In this document: piece after piece, positions 17,006 to 26,130 of the stretch
Position numbering within the stretch: position 1 is the first letter of the stretch
Layout of the letters: the number at the start of each line of letters is the position of its first letter
Assembly (NCBI GenBank): GCA_018970045.1
Contig: JAGWXC010000002.1
Span: 1 to 41,242, forward strand
Reading direction: 5' to 3'
Origin: Planctomycetota bacterium
GTDB lineage: Bacteria > Planctomycetota > Phycisphaerae > Phycisphaerales > SM1A02
DNA: 41,242 bases
The notes under the pieces: generated by a model
The model's input: only the letters and a program-made list of their open reading frames with translations
Told to the model about the DNA's origin: nothing
The model's database searches: none
Program-made: the position numbers and the translations under genes

Positions 17006-17488
17006 ATGGCTTCCGAAGGATCCGACGCACTCGACCTGGGCCTCGACCCAACCGCCGCAGGGGTTGACCTGGCTTCAGGCAAGGTGCTCATCGTCGACGA
17101 CAACCAGCAGAACCTCGAGCTGATCCAGGCCTACATGGAGTCGTTGCCGTGCCGGCTCGAGGTCGCCACCGACGGCGCCGAGGCCATGGCCTCGATCGCG
17201 CGCGAGCAGCCCGACCTCGTGCTGCTCGACGTCATGATGCCGCGCATGTCTGGCTTCGAGGTCTGCCAGAAGCTCAAGGGCAATCCTGCCACGCGCGACA
17301 TCGTGATCATCATGGTCACCGCGCTGCATGAGGTTTCGGACATGGAGCGCGCGGTCGAGTGCGGCTGCGACGACTTCGTGAGCAAGCCGGTGAACAAGGT
17401 CGAGCTGCTCGCCCGCGTGAAGGGGCTGCTCGCCTTGCGGCTCTTGAAGAAGCGCCTCGCCGACTACATGCGGGACCAGCGCGCCTGA
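17006..17488 (+). CDS. Single-domain response regulator (receiver only), 160 aa
   Basis: KVLIVDDNQQNLELIQAYM...PDLVLLDVMMPRMSGFEVCQKLK...DDFVSKPVNKVELLARV. Confidence 0.93.
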   Translation: MASEGSDALDLGLDPTAAGVDLASGKVLIVDDNQQNLELIQAYMESLPCRLEVATDGAEAMASIAREQPDLVLLDVMMPRMSGFEVCQKLKGNPATRDIVIIMVTALHEVSDMERAVECGCDDFVSKPVNKVELLARVKGLLALRLLKKRLADYMRDQRA

Positions 17489-17535
17489 CGCCGCGCGGCG
17501 ACCTGTCGGCCGATCCCCATTGCACCCAAACGACA

Positions 17536-17560
17536 GCGGCCCGCCATGATGGCGGGCCGC
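17536..17560. terminator. Bidirectional hairpin GCGGCCCGCC-atgat-GGCGGGCCGC
   Basis: Perfect 10-bp stem between convergent genes ending at 17488(+) and 17583(-). Confidence 0.8.
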
Positions 17561-17582
17561 GTTGCTTCACGTTGGGTTGGGA

Positions 17583-17783
17583 TCAGGCGGCGATGCGCAT
17601 GACCACCGGCGGGGTGTCGCCCTCGCGGTGCCAGACGCTGTCGGCGCCGCGTGGCATGCACGCATGATGAAGATGATCGAGGTAGCGCCGCAGATCGTCG
17701 GCATCGAAGAGCTCGAGCCAGTCGCGGCCGGCGCTCGGGTTCAGGCTGGTGATCTCGTCGATGAGGTGGTCCTTGTCGAGCAT
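17583..17783 (-). CDS. Small hypothetical protein, 66 aa
   Basis: MLDKDHLIDEITSLNPSAGRDWLELFDADDLRRYLDHLHHACMPRGADSVWHREGDTPPVVMRIAA; strong SD (aggagg) 5' of ATG. Confidence 0.75.
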   Translation of the reverse strand: MLDKDHLIDEITSLNPSAGRDWLELFDADDLRRYLDHLHHACMPRGADSVWHREGDTPPVVMRIAA

Positions 17784-17920
17784 GGTGCCTCCTGTGGCGT
17801 GCAGGATGCATCGGCCGCGCAAAACCGCGGCATTGAAAAAACAACGCGGTTCACAGGGATTCCTGCGTCACCGCGTCGATGGATGGGTGCTTTCGGGCGC
17901 GCACCCACTACAGGTTGTGG

Positions 17921-19567
17921 TCAGCCGTTGGCGGCCTCGGGATGGCCCGTTGCGGGCAGCACGTCGCGGTAGCGGTAGAACCGGCTCACGACCATGAAGA
18001 CGAGCGTGGCGCCGAGCATGAGGGCCGTGAAGAACCAGTAGTAGCTGGCTCCGGTCAGGGTGCTGTTGCCCTCGGCATCCTGCGTCAAGCGGTTGACGAG
18101 CGCCGTGAGCACGTTGCCGGCAGAGACCGAGAGCAGCCACAGGCTCATCACGATCGACTTCATCGATGCCGGCGCCTGCGTGTAGCTGAACTCAAGGCCC
18201 GTGATCGACACCATGACCTCCGCGGCGGTCAGCACGAGGTACGCGAGGAGCTGCCAGGCGATGCTCGGCCACTGGGCATCCATCCGCGTGCCGTCCTTGG
18301 TGACCGCGATGCCGCCGGCAGCGATCGTGTCGGCCACCTTCGCATCGCGCTCGGTGCCTGCGGGCTGGGTGCTCAGGGCTTCGAGCGTTGCGGCTGCCGC
18401 CATGCGCTCGACCTCCCGCAGCGCCGTCGCGGTCTTGGCCAGATCGACACCCTCGGCGGCGACGATCGGGGCGACCTTGGCGCGGAAGGCGACCTGCTCC
18501 TCGTCGATCAGCCGCTGCGCATGCGCCGAGATGCCGAACGCGACCACCGTGAGGAGGAAGCCCATGCCGATCTTGCGCAGCGGCGTGAGCGTGACGACCT
18601 TGCCCATGGCCGGATAGATCACGTAGGCGAAGAGCGGGACGAAGACCAGGATCAGCAGTGGATTCACGGCCTGGATCTGGCTCTCCAGCCAGCGCCTGCC
18701 GAGGAAGGTGCAATCCATCTGGCCCGCCTGGAGCACCCACGCGCTGCCGGTCTGGTCGTAGAGCGACCAGAACACGGCGACGAAGGCATAGACCATCACC
18801 AGTCGCAGGATCGCCGAGCGGCCCTGGGGCGACGCAGCCTCGCGCAGGAACGTGAACCCCTGCGGCGGCAGGTGGGCGTAGCGCTTGCGGCCGAGCCAGA
18901 ACACGAACGTGGCGATCGCCATGAGCACGCCGGGCACGCCGAAGGCCCATCCCGGCCCGTGGTTCTTGAGGAGCCACGGCGTGAGCAGCGTGCTGAAGAA
19001 CGATCCGAAGTTGATGGAGAAGTAGAACCAGCCGAAGACCCGGCTCATCAAGTGGCCGTTGCGGCGACAGAACTGGTCGCCCACGTGCGCGGACACGCAT
19101 GGCTTGATCCCGCCCGATCCGAAGGCGATGAGGAAGAGGCCCGCCATCAGCCAGCCGCGCGGGTCGAGGGTGGCCTGCAGCGCCGCCGGCGGCAGGTCGA
19201 TGCACGCCAGCGCGGCATGGCCCAGGCAGTACACCATCGACAGGATCATGATGGTCAGGTACTTGCCCAGGAGAGCGTCGGCCAGCAGCGCGCCGAGGAC
19301 CGGGAAGAAGTAAGCGCTCGCGACGAACCAGGCGACCCATTCGCGCGCCTCGGTGTCGGTCATGTAGTTCGGCGTCCCGGTGGCGCTGAGCATGTACTGC
19401 GTCATGAAGATCGCCAGGATCGTCTTCATGCCGTAGAAGCTGAAGCGCTCGGCCGCTTCGTTCCCGATGATGAACGGGATGCCCGGCGGCATGCGGTCCG
19501 TGTCGAGCGGGGCGGTCCGGAAGGCGCCGGTGGCGGACGGCGCAGGTCGATTCGACAGACTCGTCAT
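17921..19567 (-). CDS. POT-family (proton-dependent oligopeptide) MFS transporter
   Basis: IIGNEAAERFSFYGMKTILAIFMTQYM (E..ERFSFYG motif); FLIAFGSGGIKPCVSAHVGDQF; FYFSINFGS. Confidence 0.93.
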   Translation of the reverse strand: MTSLSNRPAPSATGAFRTAPLDTDRMPPGIPFIIGNEAAERFSFYGMKTILAIFMTQYMLSATGTPNYMTDTEAREWVAWFVASAYFFPVLGALLADALLGKYLTIMILSMVYCLGHAALACIDLPPAALQATLDPRGWLMAGLFLIAFGSGGIKPCVSAHVGDQFCRRNGHLMSRVFGWFYFSINFGSFFSTLLTPWLLKNHGPGWAFGVPGVLMAIATFVFWLGRKRYAHLPPQGFTFLREAASPQGRSAILRLVMVYAFVAVFWSLYDQTGSAWVLQAGQMDCTFLGRRWLESQIQAVNPLLILVFVPLFAYVIYPAMGKVVTLTPLRKIGMGFLLTVVAFGISAHAQRLIDEEQVAFRAKVAPIVAAEGVDLAKTATALREVERMAAAATLEALSTQPAGTERDAKVADTIAAGGIAVTKDGTRMDAQWPSIAWQLLAYLVLTAAEVMVSITGLEFSYTQAPASMKSIVMSLWLLSVSAGNVLTALVNRLTQDAEGNSTLTGASYYWFFTALMLGATLVFMVVSRFYRYRDVLPATGHPEAANG

Positions 19568-19573
19568 TCCCGC

Positions 19574-19579
19574 AGCGTA
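19574..19579 (-). promoter_or_regulatory. TAnnnT box (TACGCT), 6 nt before POT transporter ATG
   Basis: CGCTACGCT-gcggga-ATG. Confidence 0.65.
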
Positions 19580-19585
19580 GCGGGA

Positions 19586-20203
19586 TCAGGGCTGCGCGTC
19601 GGTGGCGGCGAGCTCGACGCCAGTGGGCAGGGCCGTGCCCGCATCGACCCAGCGGATTGCGCCGAGCGCGTTGGTCACGCGTTGCGTGGCGGCTCGGCGC
19701 ATGCGACGGGCCTGGGCCTCGTTGCGATCGACGGAGAACTCGCCGAGCAGTTCCGCCGGCGTGAGCCGGTCGACGAATCCCTTGGTGCGTGCGATCAGCC
19801 GCAGATCGGAGCCCTCAACCTCGAGCGACATCGAGCCCGACTCAGGGCTGCCGGACACCGCGGCGAATCCGCCGCCGCCGTAGAGGCCAGCTTCGCCGGC
19901 GCTCAGGACAAGCAGCCTCAGCGAGACGTTGGTGCTCGTGGGGTCGATGGCGGTACGACCGGGCAGCGGATTCCACAGGAACCCCACGTGGAGCACCTGT
20001 CCGCTCACGGCATCATCGGATTCCAGGCGAGCTGGATCGATGTCCGTGAGCACGATCGAGGCTCCGGCCTCTTCGATGCTGAACGATGCGGCCACGGGAG
20101 CAAGCCCAAGGACCTCCTCCGCACCGCCGCGACGGGTGACCTCGATGGGCGCGGCGGTGCCGCAACCGGCCGCGAGCACGGTGATCCATGCGAGGCGCTT
20201 CAT
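19586..20203 (-). CDS. Lipoprotein, ~205 aa, unknown function
   Basis: MKRLAWITVLAAGCGTAAPIEV: lipobox (LAAGC); ATGA coupling with the upstream amidohydrolase-like gene. Confidence 0.75.
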   Translation of the reverse strand: MKRLAWITVLAAGCGTAAPIEVTRRGGAEEVLGLAPVAASFSIEEAGASIVLTDIDPARLESDDAVSGQVLHVGFLWNPLPGRTAIDPTSTNVSLRLLVLSAGEAGLYGGGGFAAVSGSPESGSMSLEVEGSDLRLIARTKGFVDRLTPAELLGEFSVDRNEAQARRMRRAATQRVTNALGAIRWVDAGTALPTGVELAATDAQP

Positions 20204-21111
20204 CGTGCCGCTCCCGGAGTTCGACCAAGGAATCCGAACCGTGCATCGGCGGGGCGCCGGATGAGCGATGCCGGCTCTGGAATGCCGAGCGCACCGTAGG
20301 TGTCTCGCTCCACGATCTCGCGCAGCACCGCTCGCTGGATGCGCGGCAGCGGCGTGGCGAGCGCGAACGAGCCGAGCCCGTACACCGCTTCGGCTGCAGC
20401 CTTCGGGCTGGCGTATGGCCAGCCCGAGGCAAACAGCACGCGACTGGCGACACCGTGCTGCACGGCACCGAGCATGGCGTTGTAGAGCGCCCATGGCTGG
20501 CTCACGATGCCGCTCGTGTCGGTCCGCGCGTTCTCGAAGGCCGTCATCATGGCGATGCACTCATCGATCCAGGGCCATCCCATGCCGGAGAAGACGACCT
20601 TGAGCCGGGGCAGCTGGCGCATGGTCTCGGTCCACGCCGTCGGTCGGTCATGTCCGATGGCCGCGTTGCGCGTGTACGGAGCGGGTCGGCTGACGAACAC
20701 CGGGAACCCATCGGCCGCGCACTGCGCGAAGAGCCGCATGGCTGGTTCATCGGTCGGCATGAAGCCCTGCAGCGCGGGACTCACGCAGATGCCATACAGC
20801 CCGAGGTCGGTGCACCGTCGGAACTCATCCCAGGCATCGTCGCTGGTTGGATCGATGCCAGCGATGCCGACGTAGCGACCATTGCCTTGTCGGACGGCAT
20901 CGAGGATCGCGTCGTTGGGGATGTTTGCACCCACTCGGTCGGCTCGGAAGCCGTGCAGGATGGCGCCGGCGAGTGGCTCCGTGGCGCGCTCAAGGGCAGC
21001 CGGCGAGGCATCCAAAGGAAGCGACCCCGACGACTTCCGCACGGGGGCCGACAGCTCATTGCCGAGAAGGTCGAGGCCAGGCCAGGTGCGCGTGTGCGCG
21101 TCGATGATCAT
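20200..21111 (-). CDS. Amidohydrolase-2 family (TIM-like metal-dependent hydrolase)
   Basis: MIIDAHTRTWPG...YVGIAGIDPTSDDAWDEFRRCTDLGLYGICVSPALQGFMPTDEPAMRLFAQCAADGFPVFVS...SRVLFASGWPYASP. Confidence 0.82.
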   Translation of the reverse strand: MIIDAHTRTWPGLDLLGNELSAPVRKSSGSLPLDASPAALERATEPLAGAILHGFRADRVGANIPNDAILDAVRQGNGRYVGIAGIDPTSDDAWDEFRRCTDLGLYGICVSPALQGFMPTDEPAMRLFAQCAADGFPVFVSRPAPYTRNAAIGHDRPTAWTETMRQLPRLKVVFSGMGWPWIDECIAMMTAFENARTDTSGIVSQPWALYNAMLGAVQHGVASRVLFASGWPYASPKAAAEAVYGLGSFALATPLPRIQRAVLREIVERDTYGALGIPEPASLIRRPADARFGFLGRTPGAAR

Positions 21112-23108
21112 CGCGGGGCGATTGTACGGACGGCCGAGCCGGCTTGTGCACCGCTGGCGGTCGATTCCGCACGGCGTGGGGCGCCGCAACCCAGCGAGTC
21201 GATCAAGGCGCGGACCGTGCGAGCGATGCTGGCGCTGTCGATGCCGGCGTCCGCCATCTGCTCGGCACGCTCGCCGTGGCCGATCCAGGCGTCCGGAAGC
21301 CCCATGCGCACGATGCGCGAGGTGTCCAGGCCCATCTCGTTGCACGCCTCGAGCACGCAGGAGCCCAACCCGCCGCGCACCGAGTGATCCTCGATGGTCA
21401 CGATCGGGGTGCCCGCCTGGATCAGGCGGCGCAGGAGGCCAGCATCGACCGGCTTGGCGAAGCGGGCGTCGTAGACGGCCACGCGGTACTCAGGCAGCAT
21501 CGGAAGCGCGTCGAGGGCATCGAACGCCACCGTGCCGTAGGCGATGATGGCGACGTCGGCACCGGCTGGCTCGACCAGGGGTCGCGCGATGCCGAGTTGG
21601 AACGCGGGGCAGGGTTCATTGGCCAGGCGCGTGTCGACGTTGGCGCGCGGGTAGCGCATGGCCGACAGCCCTTGGTCGTAGCCGGCCATGAACTCGATGG
21701 CCGCCTTCATGCTGGCTTCGTCGATGGGCGCCAGCAGCGCGGCCTTGGGCAGCGTGGCCAGCAGCGACACGTCGCAGAAGCCGTGGTGCACCGCACCATC
21801 ACCGCCGACGAGCCCCGCGCGATCGAGGCACAGGCGCACGGCCAGCCCCTGCAGCGCCACTTCCTGGAACGCCTGGTCGTAGGCCCGCTGCAGGAAGGTG
21901 CTGTAGACCGCGAAGAAGGGCTTCCAACCCGTCTTCGCAAGTCCGGCCATCATGTCGAGCGCGTGGCTTTCGCAGATGCCCGTGTCCCACGTGCGCTCGG
22001 GGAACTTGGCCAGCGGCTTCGAGATGCCAGTGCCGTCGGGCATGGCGGCGGTGGCGGCGCAGACCTTGGGGTCGCGCGACATCAAATCGACCATCGCCTC
22101 GCCGAAGGCCGCGGTGAACGAACGTCCGCCCTTCTTGATCTCGACGCGGCAGCCCTCGTTCTCGAGATCGCCTTCCGCGACCGTGAACGGGCTGGGCGAG
22201 TGGAACGTGCACGAATCTTGCTCAGCGAAGCGGAAGCCCTTGCCCTTGACGGTCTTCACGTGCAGCACGATCGGCCGGTCGGTGTGCTTGGCCTCGTTCA
22301 GGAACTCGATCAGCGTGGGCAGGTCATGGCCATCGATCGGACCGACCGTGAGCAGGCCGAAGTGCTCGAACCATGCATCGTCGCTGAGGAAGCTCTTGCT
22401 GCTCTCGCCGACGCGGTGATAGAGATCGCGAGCCAGCCGGCCACCGGGAATGTTGTCGGTGATCTGCTTCGCGGCCTTCTTGAATTCACCGTAGGTGTGC
22501 GACAGCCGCACGCGGTCGAAGTACTGCGCCACAGCGCCCTGCGGCTTGGCGATGCTCATCCCGTTGTCGTTGAGGATCACCAGGAACTGCCGGTGGAGCG
22601 TGCCGGCTCCGTTGAGCCCTTCCATCGCCAGGCCGTTCACGATCGACGCATCGCCGATCACGGACACCACGCGCCGACCGGTGGGGTTCTCGTGCGACCA
22701 GCCCTCGCCGTTGAGCGAGTCGCCGCGCGCCATGCCGACGGCGGTGCTGATGGCCGTGCCGGCGTGACCGACGCTGAAGAGGTCATACGGACTCTCGACG
22801 GGAGCCGGGAAGCCCGCCATGCCACCGCGCTGGCGCAGCTTGGGCAGGAGGTGCTGGCGACCGGTGAGCAGCTTGTGCGTGTAGCACTGGTGACCGACGT
22901 CGAACAGCAGTCGATCGTGACCGAAGTCGAAGACATAGTGCATCGCCACGGTGAGCTCGACCACGCCCAGGTTCGGGGCAAGGTGACCACCGCTGCGAGA
23001 GACCTGATCGCAGATCGCAGCGCGGATCTCGGCGCACAGCTCCTGCAGTTGGGCGATGCTCAGGCGTCGGAGGTCGGCAGGAAATTGGATGGTCGGCAGG
23101 TGGGCCAT
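21108..23108 (-). CDS. dxs: 1-deoxy-D-xylulose-5-phosphate synthase
   Basis: SGGHLAPNLGVVELTVAMHYVF; DVGHQCYTHKLLTGR; VIGDASIVNGLAMEGLN; LCLDRAGLVGGDGAVHHGFCD. Start taken as second Met (MAHLPTIQFPADL). Confidence 0.95.
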   Translation of the reverse strand: MAHLPTIQFPADLRRLSIAQLQELCAEIRAAICDQVSRSGGHLAPNLGVVELTVAMHYVFDFGHDRLLFDVGHQCYTHKLLTGRQHLLPKLRQRGGMAGFPAPVESPYDLFSVGHAGTAISTAVGMARGDSLNGEGWSHENPTGRRVVSVIGDASIVNGLAMEGLNGAGTLHRQFLVILNDNGMSIAKPQGAVAQYFDRVRLSHTYGEFKKAAKQITDNIPGGRLARDLYHRVGESSKSFLSDDAWFEHFGLLTVGPIDGHDLPTLIEFLNEAKHTDRPIVLHVKTVKGKGFRFAEQDSCTFHSPSPFTVAEGDLENEGCRVEIKKGGRSFTAAFGEAMVDLMSRDPKVCAATAAMPDGTGISKPLAKFPERTWDTGICESHALDMMAGLAKTGWKPFFAVYSTFLQRAYDQAFQEVALQGLAVRLCLDRAGLVGGDGAVHHGFCDVSLLATLPKAALLAPIDEASMKAAIEFMAGYDQGLSAMRYPRANVDTRLANEPCPAFQLGIARPLVEPAGADVAIIAYGTVAFDALDALPMLPEYRVAVYDARFAKPVDAGLLRRLIQAGTPIVTIEDHSVRGGLGSCVLEACNEMGLDTSRIVRMGLPDAWIGHGERAEQMADAGIDSASIARTVRALIDSLGCGAPRRAESTASGAQAGSAVRTIAPR

Positions 23109-23193
23109 GGGCGGTTCTCGGGAGACGGGCAAGTCTAGTCGCCTTCGACGATTGGGCGCCGCTGGATTGAGGCGAGCGGAACGATTCCGGGGC

Positions 23194-24072
23194 TCAGCGC
23201 GTCCGGCCGGCGAGGTAGTCGGTCAGCCGACCGAGCGATTCGCCGGCGGGGCCCAGCGGAGCGATGGTGGCGAGTGCCTCGGTCCGCAGTCGCTCGATCT
23301 CGCTGCGCGTGCGCTCAAGGCCATGCACGATCGGGTAGGTGAGCTTGCCTGCGTCGCGGTCCTTGCCGACTGCCTTGCCGGCATGCTCGGCCGTCTGGGT
23401 CTCGTCGATCAGATCATCGACCGCTTGGAACATGACGCCGTTGAGCGTGCCCCACTGGGTCAGCTGGCTCAGGAGCTGCTCGGGAGCGCCGGCACTCAGC
23501 GCACCCATCCTGCACGAGCAGACCAGCAGCGCACCGGTCTTGTTCGCATGGATCCGTTCGAGGCGATCGACCGCGCTCAGGTCGGCGGGGAAGCCCCCGA
23601 GGGTGTCGTGCACCTGGCCGGTGATCATCGCGTTCGTGGCGCGGCTGAGCTCCATGACGATCCGAAGCGCACCCCGCGGCGACGCTGACGCGGCTTGGAA
23701 GGCGAGCGCCAGCAGCGCGTCGCCTGCGAGAATTGCCATCGCCTCGCCCATCGCCCGATGGAGCGTTGGGCGGCCGCGCCGGAGGTCGTCGTTGTCGAGC
23801 GCGGGGAGGTCATCGTGCACGAGGCTGAAGGCATGCACCATCTCGATTGCGGCAGCGGCATCGAGCGCGTCGTCGATCGAACCGCCGGCCGCGCGGGCAC
23901 AGGCCAGCACCAGCGTCGGGCGCAGGCGCTTGCCGCCGCCCAAGAGCGCGTACTCCACGGCGCTGCGCAGGTTCGGCGCGTAGTCGGCATGGGCCACGTG
24001 GTGGGCCAGCCGCGACTCGATCGCGGCAAGGTCCTGTTGGTCGAACACGTCCGGCTGCGTGGTCATGGTCAC
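23194..24072 (-). CDS. ispA: Polyprenyl (farnesyl/geranyl) diphosphate synthase (GTG start)
   Basis: GGGKRLRPTLVLACA; SLVHDDLPALDNDDLRRGRPTLH (DDxxD); QAVDDLIDETQTAEHAGKAVGKD. GTG at 24072 placed from the TACACT box. Confidence 0.93.
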   Translation of the reverse strand: MTMTTQPDVFDQQDLAAIESRLAHHVAHADYAPNLRSAVEYALLGGGKRLRPTLVLACARAAGGSIDDALDAAAAIEMVHAFSLVHDDLPALDNDDLRRGRPTLHRAMGEAMAILAGDALLALAFQAASASPRGALRIVMELSRATNAMITGQVHDTLGGFPADLSAVDRLERIHANKTGALLVCSCRMGALSAGAPEQLLSQLTQWGTLNGVMFQAVDDLIDETQTAEHAGKAVGKDRDAGKLTYPIVHGLERTRSEIERLRTEALATIAPLGPAGESLGRLTDYLAGRTR

Positions 24073-24078
24073 GGTTCG

Positions 24079-24084
24079 AGTGTA
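24079..24084 (-). promoter_or_regulatory. TAnnnT box (TACACT), 6 nt before polyprenyl synthase GTG
   Basis: CGTTACACT-cgaacc-GTG. Confidence 0.6.
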
Positions 24085-24099
24085 ACGCGACGGTGTCCC

Positions 24100-24105
24100 T
24101 ATGAT
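24100..24105 (+). promoter_or_regulatory. TAnnnT box (TATGAT), 10 nt before ATG 24116
   Basis: CCCTATGAT-gccacgctcc-ATG. Confidence 0.55.
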
Positions 24106-24115
24106 GCCACGCTCC

Positions 24116-24778
24116 ATGGGACCTGCTGCGCACTTCCTGAAGTTCATGAATCACGGCGGCTTCGTCATGTGGCCGCTGCTCGTGCTGAGCATCATCAGCG
24201 TGACCGCGACTGTGGAGCGAACGCTCTTCTGGATCAGGCTGCACGGGCCCCGGGGCATGCGCGAGTACGACACCGTCGTGACTCGACTGCGCAATGCCGA
24301 CGAGGATGGCGTGCGCAGCATGGACCGCGCGGGCGACAACCTGTACGCGGACGTGGCCGGCGGCCTGCTTGATGAAGGCACCGACGACGCCCACGCGCTG
24401 GCGGTCGTCGAGAACCAGCGGCCGCGGCTCGAGCGCTTCAGCGTGCTCATGAGCGCGATCATCACCGGTGCGCCGATGTTCGGCATCCTCGGAACCGTGC
24501 TCGGCATCATCGACAGCTTCGGCGTGCTCGGCGGCGAGGACACGCTCGCGGATCCACGCCTCGTGAGCAACGGCATTTCGGAAGCGCTGATCGCCACCGC
24601 GACGGGGCTGGTCGTCGCGCTCGTGACGCTCTTCCCCTACATGGCCTTCAAGGCGCAGTCCGACCGTGCGATGGGTCGACTCGAAGCCCTGATCGCCGCC
24701 GCCAAGACCGGCTTTCCCACGCGTCGAGCGCGCACGGCCCGACCAGCCGAAGCTCCGTCGCAGGCCTTCACCGCGTGA
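24116..24778 (+). CDS. MotA/TolQ/ExbB proton-channel family protein
   Basis: FLKFMNHGGFVMWPLLVLSIISVTATVERTLFW; APMFGILGTVLGIIDSFGVLGG...ISEALIATATGLVVALVTLFPYMAF. Confidence 0.93.
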   Translation: MGPAAHFLKFMNHGGFVMWPLLVLSIISVTATVERTLFWIRLHGPRGMREYDTVVTRLRNADEDGVRSMDRAGDNLYADVAGGLLDEGTDDAHALAVVENQRPRLERFSVLMSAIITGAPMFGILGTVLGIIDSFGVLGGEDTLADPRLVSNGISEALIATATGLVVALVTLFPYMAFKAQSDRAMGRLEALIAAAKTGFPTRRARTARPAEAPSQAFTA

Positions 24779-26130
24779 TCGGCATGATGGCCACGATCGC
24801 CGTGCAGCCCAGGTCGTTCCACCGCGCACTCCTCATCGCGGTCGTCGTGGTGTGGTCGCTCGGATCGCCTGTGCGCGGGCAGGATGCAGCACCCGTCAAG
24901 TCCGTGCCCGATGACCAGGCGTGGACCGCATCGCGCACGGAGGCTGATGGACGGATGGTGCTCGAGACGGCGACCCGGACCTTTACCCGTGACGGTGCTC
25001 CGTCGATCACGCTCGTCGGCGTGGCACACATCGGGACCGCTGACTATTACAAGGGTGTCCAGGCCATCCTCGATGCGCACGACCTCGTGCTCTACGAATC
25101 GGTGTACCCAACTGGTGCTGCCGCGCCCGGCGGCAGCGATGGGGCGTCGCGCGTGGCGTCGACGCGAGCCAGCATGCTCTGGCTTCGCGACCGCATCGAT
25201 GCGACCTGGCGAGCCGACCGAGCCGTGCCCACCATCGATCGTGTCGCCCAGCACGCCGGCATCGATGACTCGCGCGCACCGGCGTGGATCAAGGCAGCCT
25301 CGATCGATGCCTGGGGACAGCCGCTCACGATCATCGCGCTCGACGATGGGTTCTCGCTCGTCTCCCTCGGGGCCGACGGCCGCATCGGGGGCAGCGGCGA
25401 GGATGCCGACCTTCGGCTCCTGCAGCGATCACGCCAGCCCAAGGCCGACGGCGACGGGCTGCAGCGCGAGTTGGCCCGCATGCTGGGGCTCGAGTTCCAG
25501 CTCGACCGCATCAACTATGCGCAGCCCGCGTGGGTCGTGAGCGACATGACCTTCGCGCAGCTTGAGCAAGCCTTCAAACGCCGCGGCGTGACCGACGGCA
25601 TGGTGCAGGGGAGCCTGCGCGGTGGCGGCCTGAGCGGCGATGCCATCGGCACGGTCATGACGATCCTGAAGTTCATGGATGCTGCCTCGGGGGGCAGCGC
25701 GAGCGAAGCGGTCAAGGTGCTCATGGTGCAGGTCCTGGGCTCGAAGACCGCTGCGCAGGGCGACATGCTCGGCGAGGAAGGCAAGGTCATCCTCGATGAT
25801 CGCAACGAGGTCGTCTGGGCGGACCTCCAGCAGCGGCTTGCCGCGGCACCGCCGCAGCGCATCGCGATCTTCTACGGCGCAGCCCACATGGCGGATTTCG
25901 CGCGCAGGCTGGTGGAGTCTGGCTACACGGCCGGTGAGGTGACGTGGTCCACCACGCTTTCGGCGGATCCTCGGCGAGCCGGCATCGACGAAGCCACCAT
26001 GAAAAGCCTTCGTGATGCGATGGAGCGCGCAGGTCGGCGACCCGCCAAGGCGCAGCAGCCCACCCCGCCCGAGTCGGACGAGCCGTCTGGTCCGGCACCT
26101 GCAGCACCCACTCCCGCCACGGCGCCATGA
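24775..26130 (+). CDS. Secreted TraB/GumN (TIKI-like) family protein, 451 aa
   Basis: ITLVGVAHIGTADYYKGVQAILDAHDLVLYESV (GxxH) and IAIFYGAAHMADFARRLVESGYT (GxxH): paired motifs of the family; ATGA coupling. Confidence 0.85.
   Translation: MIGMMATIAVQPRSFHRALLIAVVVVWSLGSPVRGQDAAPVKSVPDDQAWTASRTEADGRMVLETATRTFTRDGAPSITLVGVAHIGTADYYKGVQAILDAHDLVLYESVYPTGAAAPGGSDGASRVASTRASMLWLRDRIDATWRADRAVPTIDRVAQHAGIDDSRAPAWIKAASIDAWGQPLTIIALDDGFSLVSLGADGRIGGSGEDADLRLLQRSRQPKADGDGLQRELARMLGLEFQLDRINYAQPAWVVSDMTFAQLEQAFKRRGVTDGMVQGSLRGGGLSGDAIGTVMTILKFMDAASGGSASEAVKVLMVQVLGSKTAAQGDMLGEEGKVILDDRNEVVWADLQQRLAAAPPQRIAIFYGAAHMADFARRLVESGYTAGEVTWSTTLSADPRRAGIDEATMKSLRDAMERAGRRPAKAQQPTPPESDEPSGPAPAAPTPATAP

Noticed and set aside
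17879-20299. 806-aa plus-strand ORF antisense to the POT transporter and lipoprotein
   Set aside because: Low-complexity R/H/E-rich antisense shadow of well-supported minus-strand genes.
21144-23138. 664-aa plus-strand ORF antisense to dxs
   Set aside because: Antisense GC artefact; dxs on the minus strand is unambiguous.
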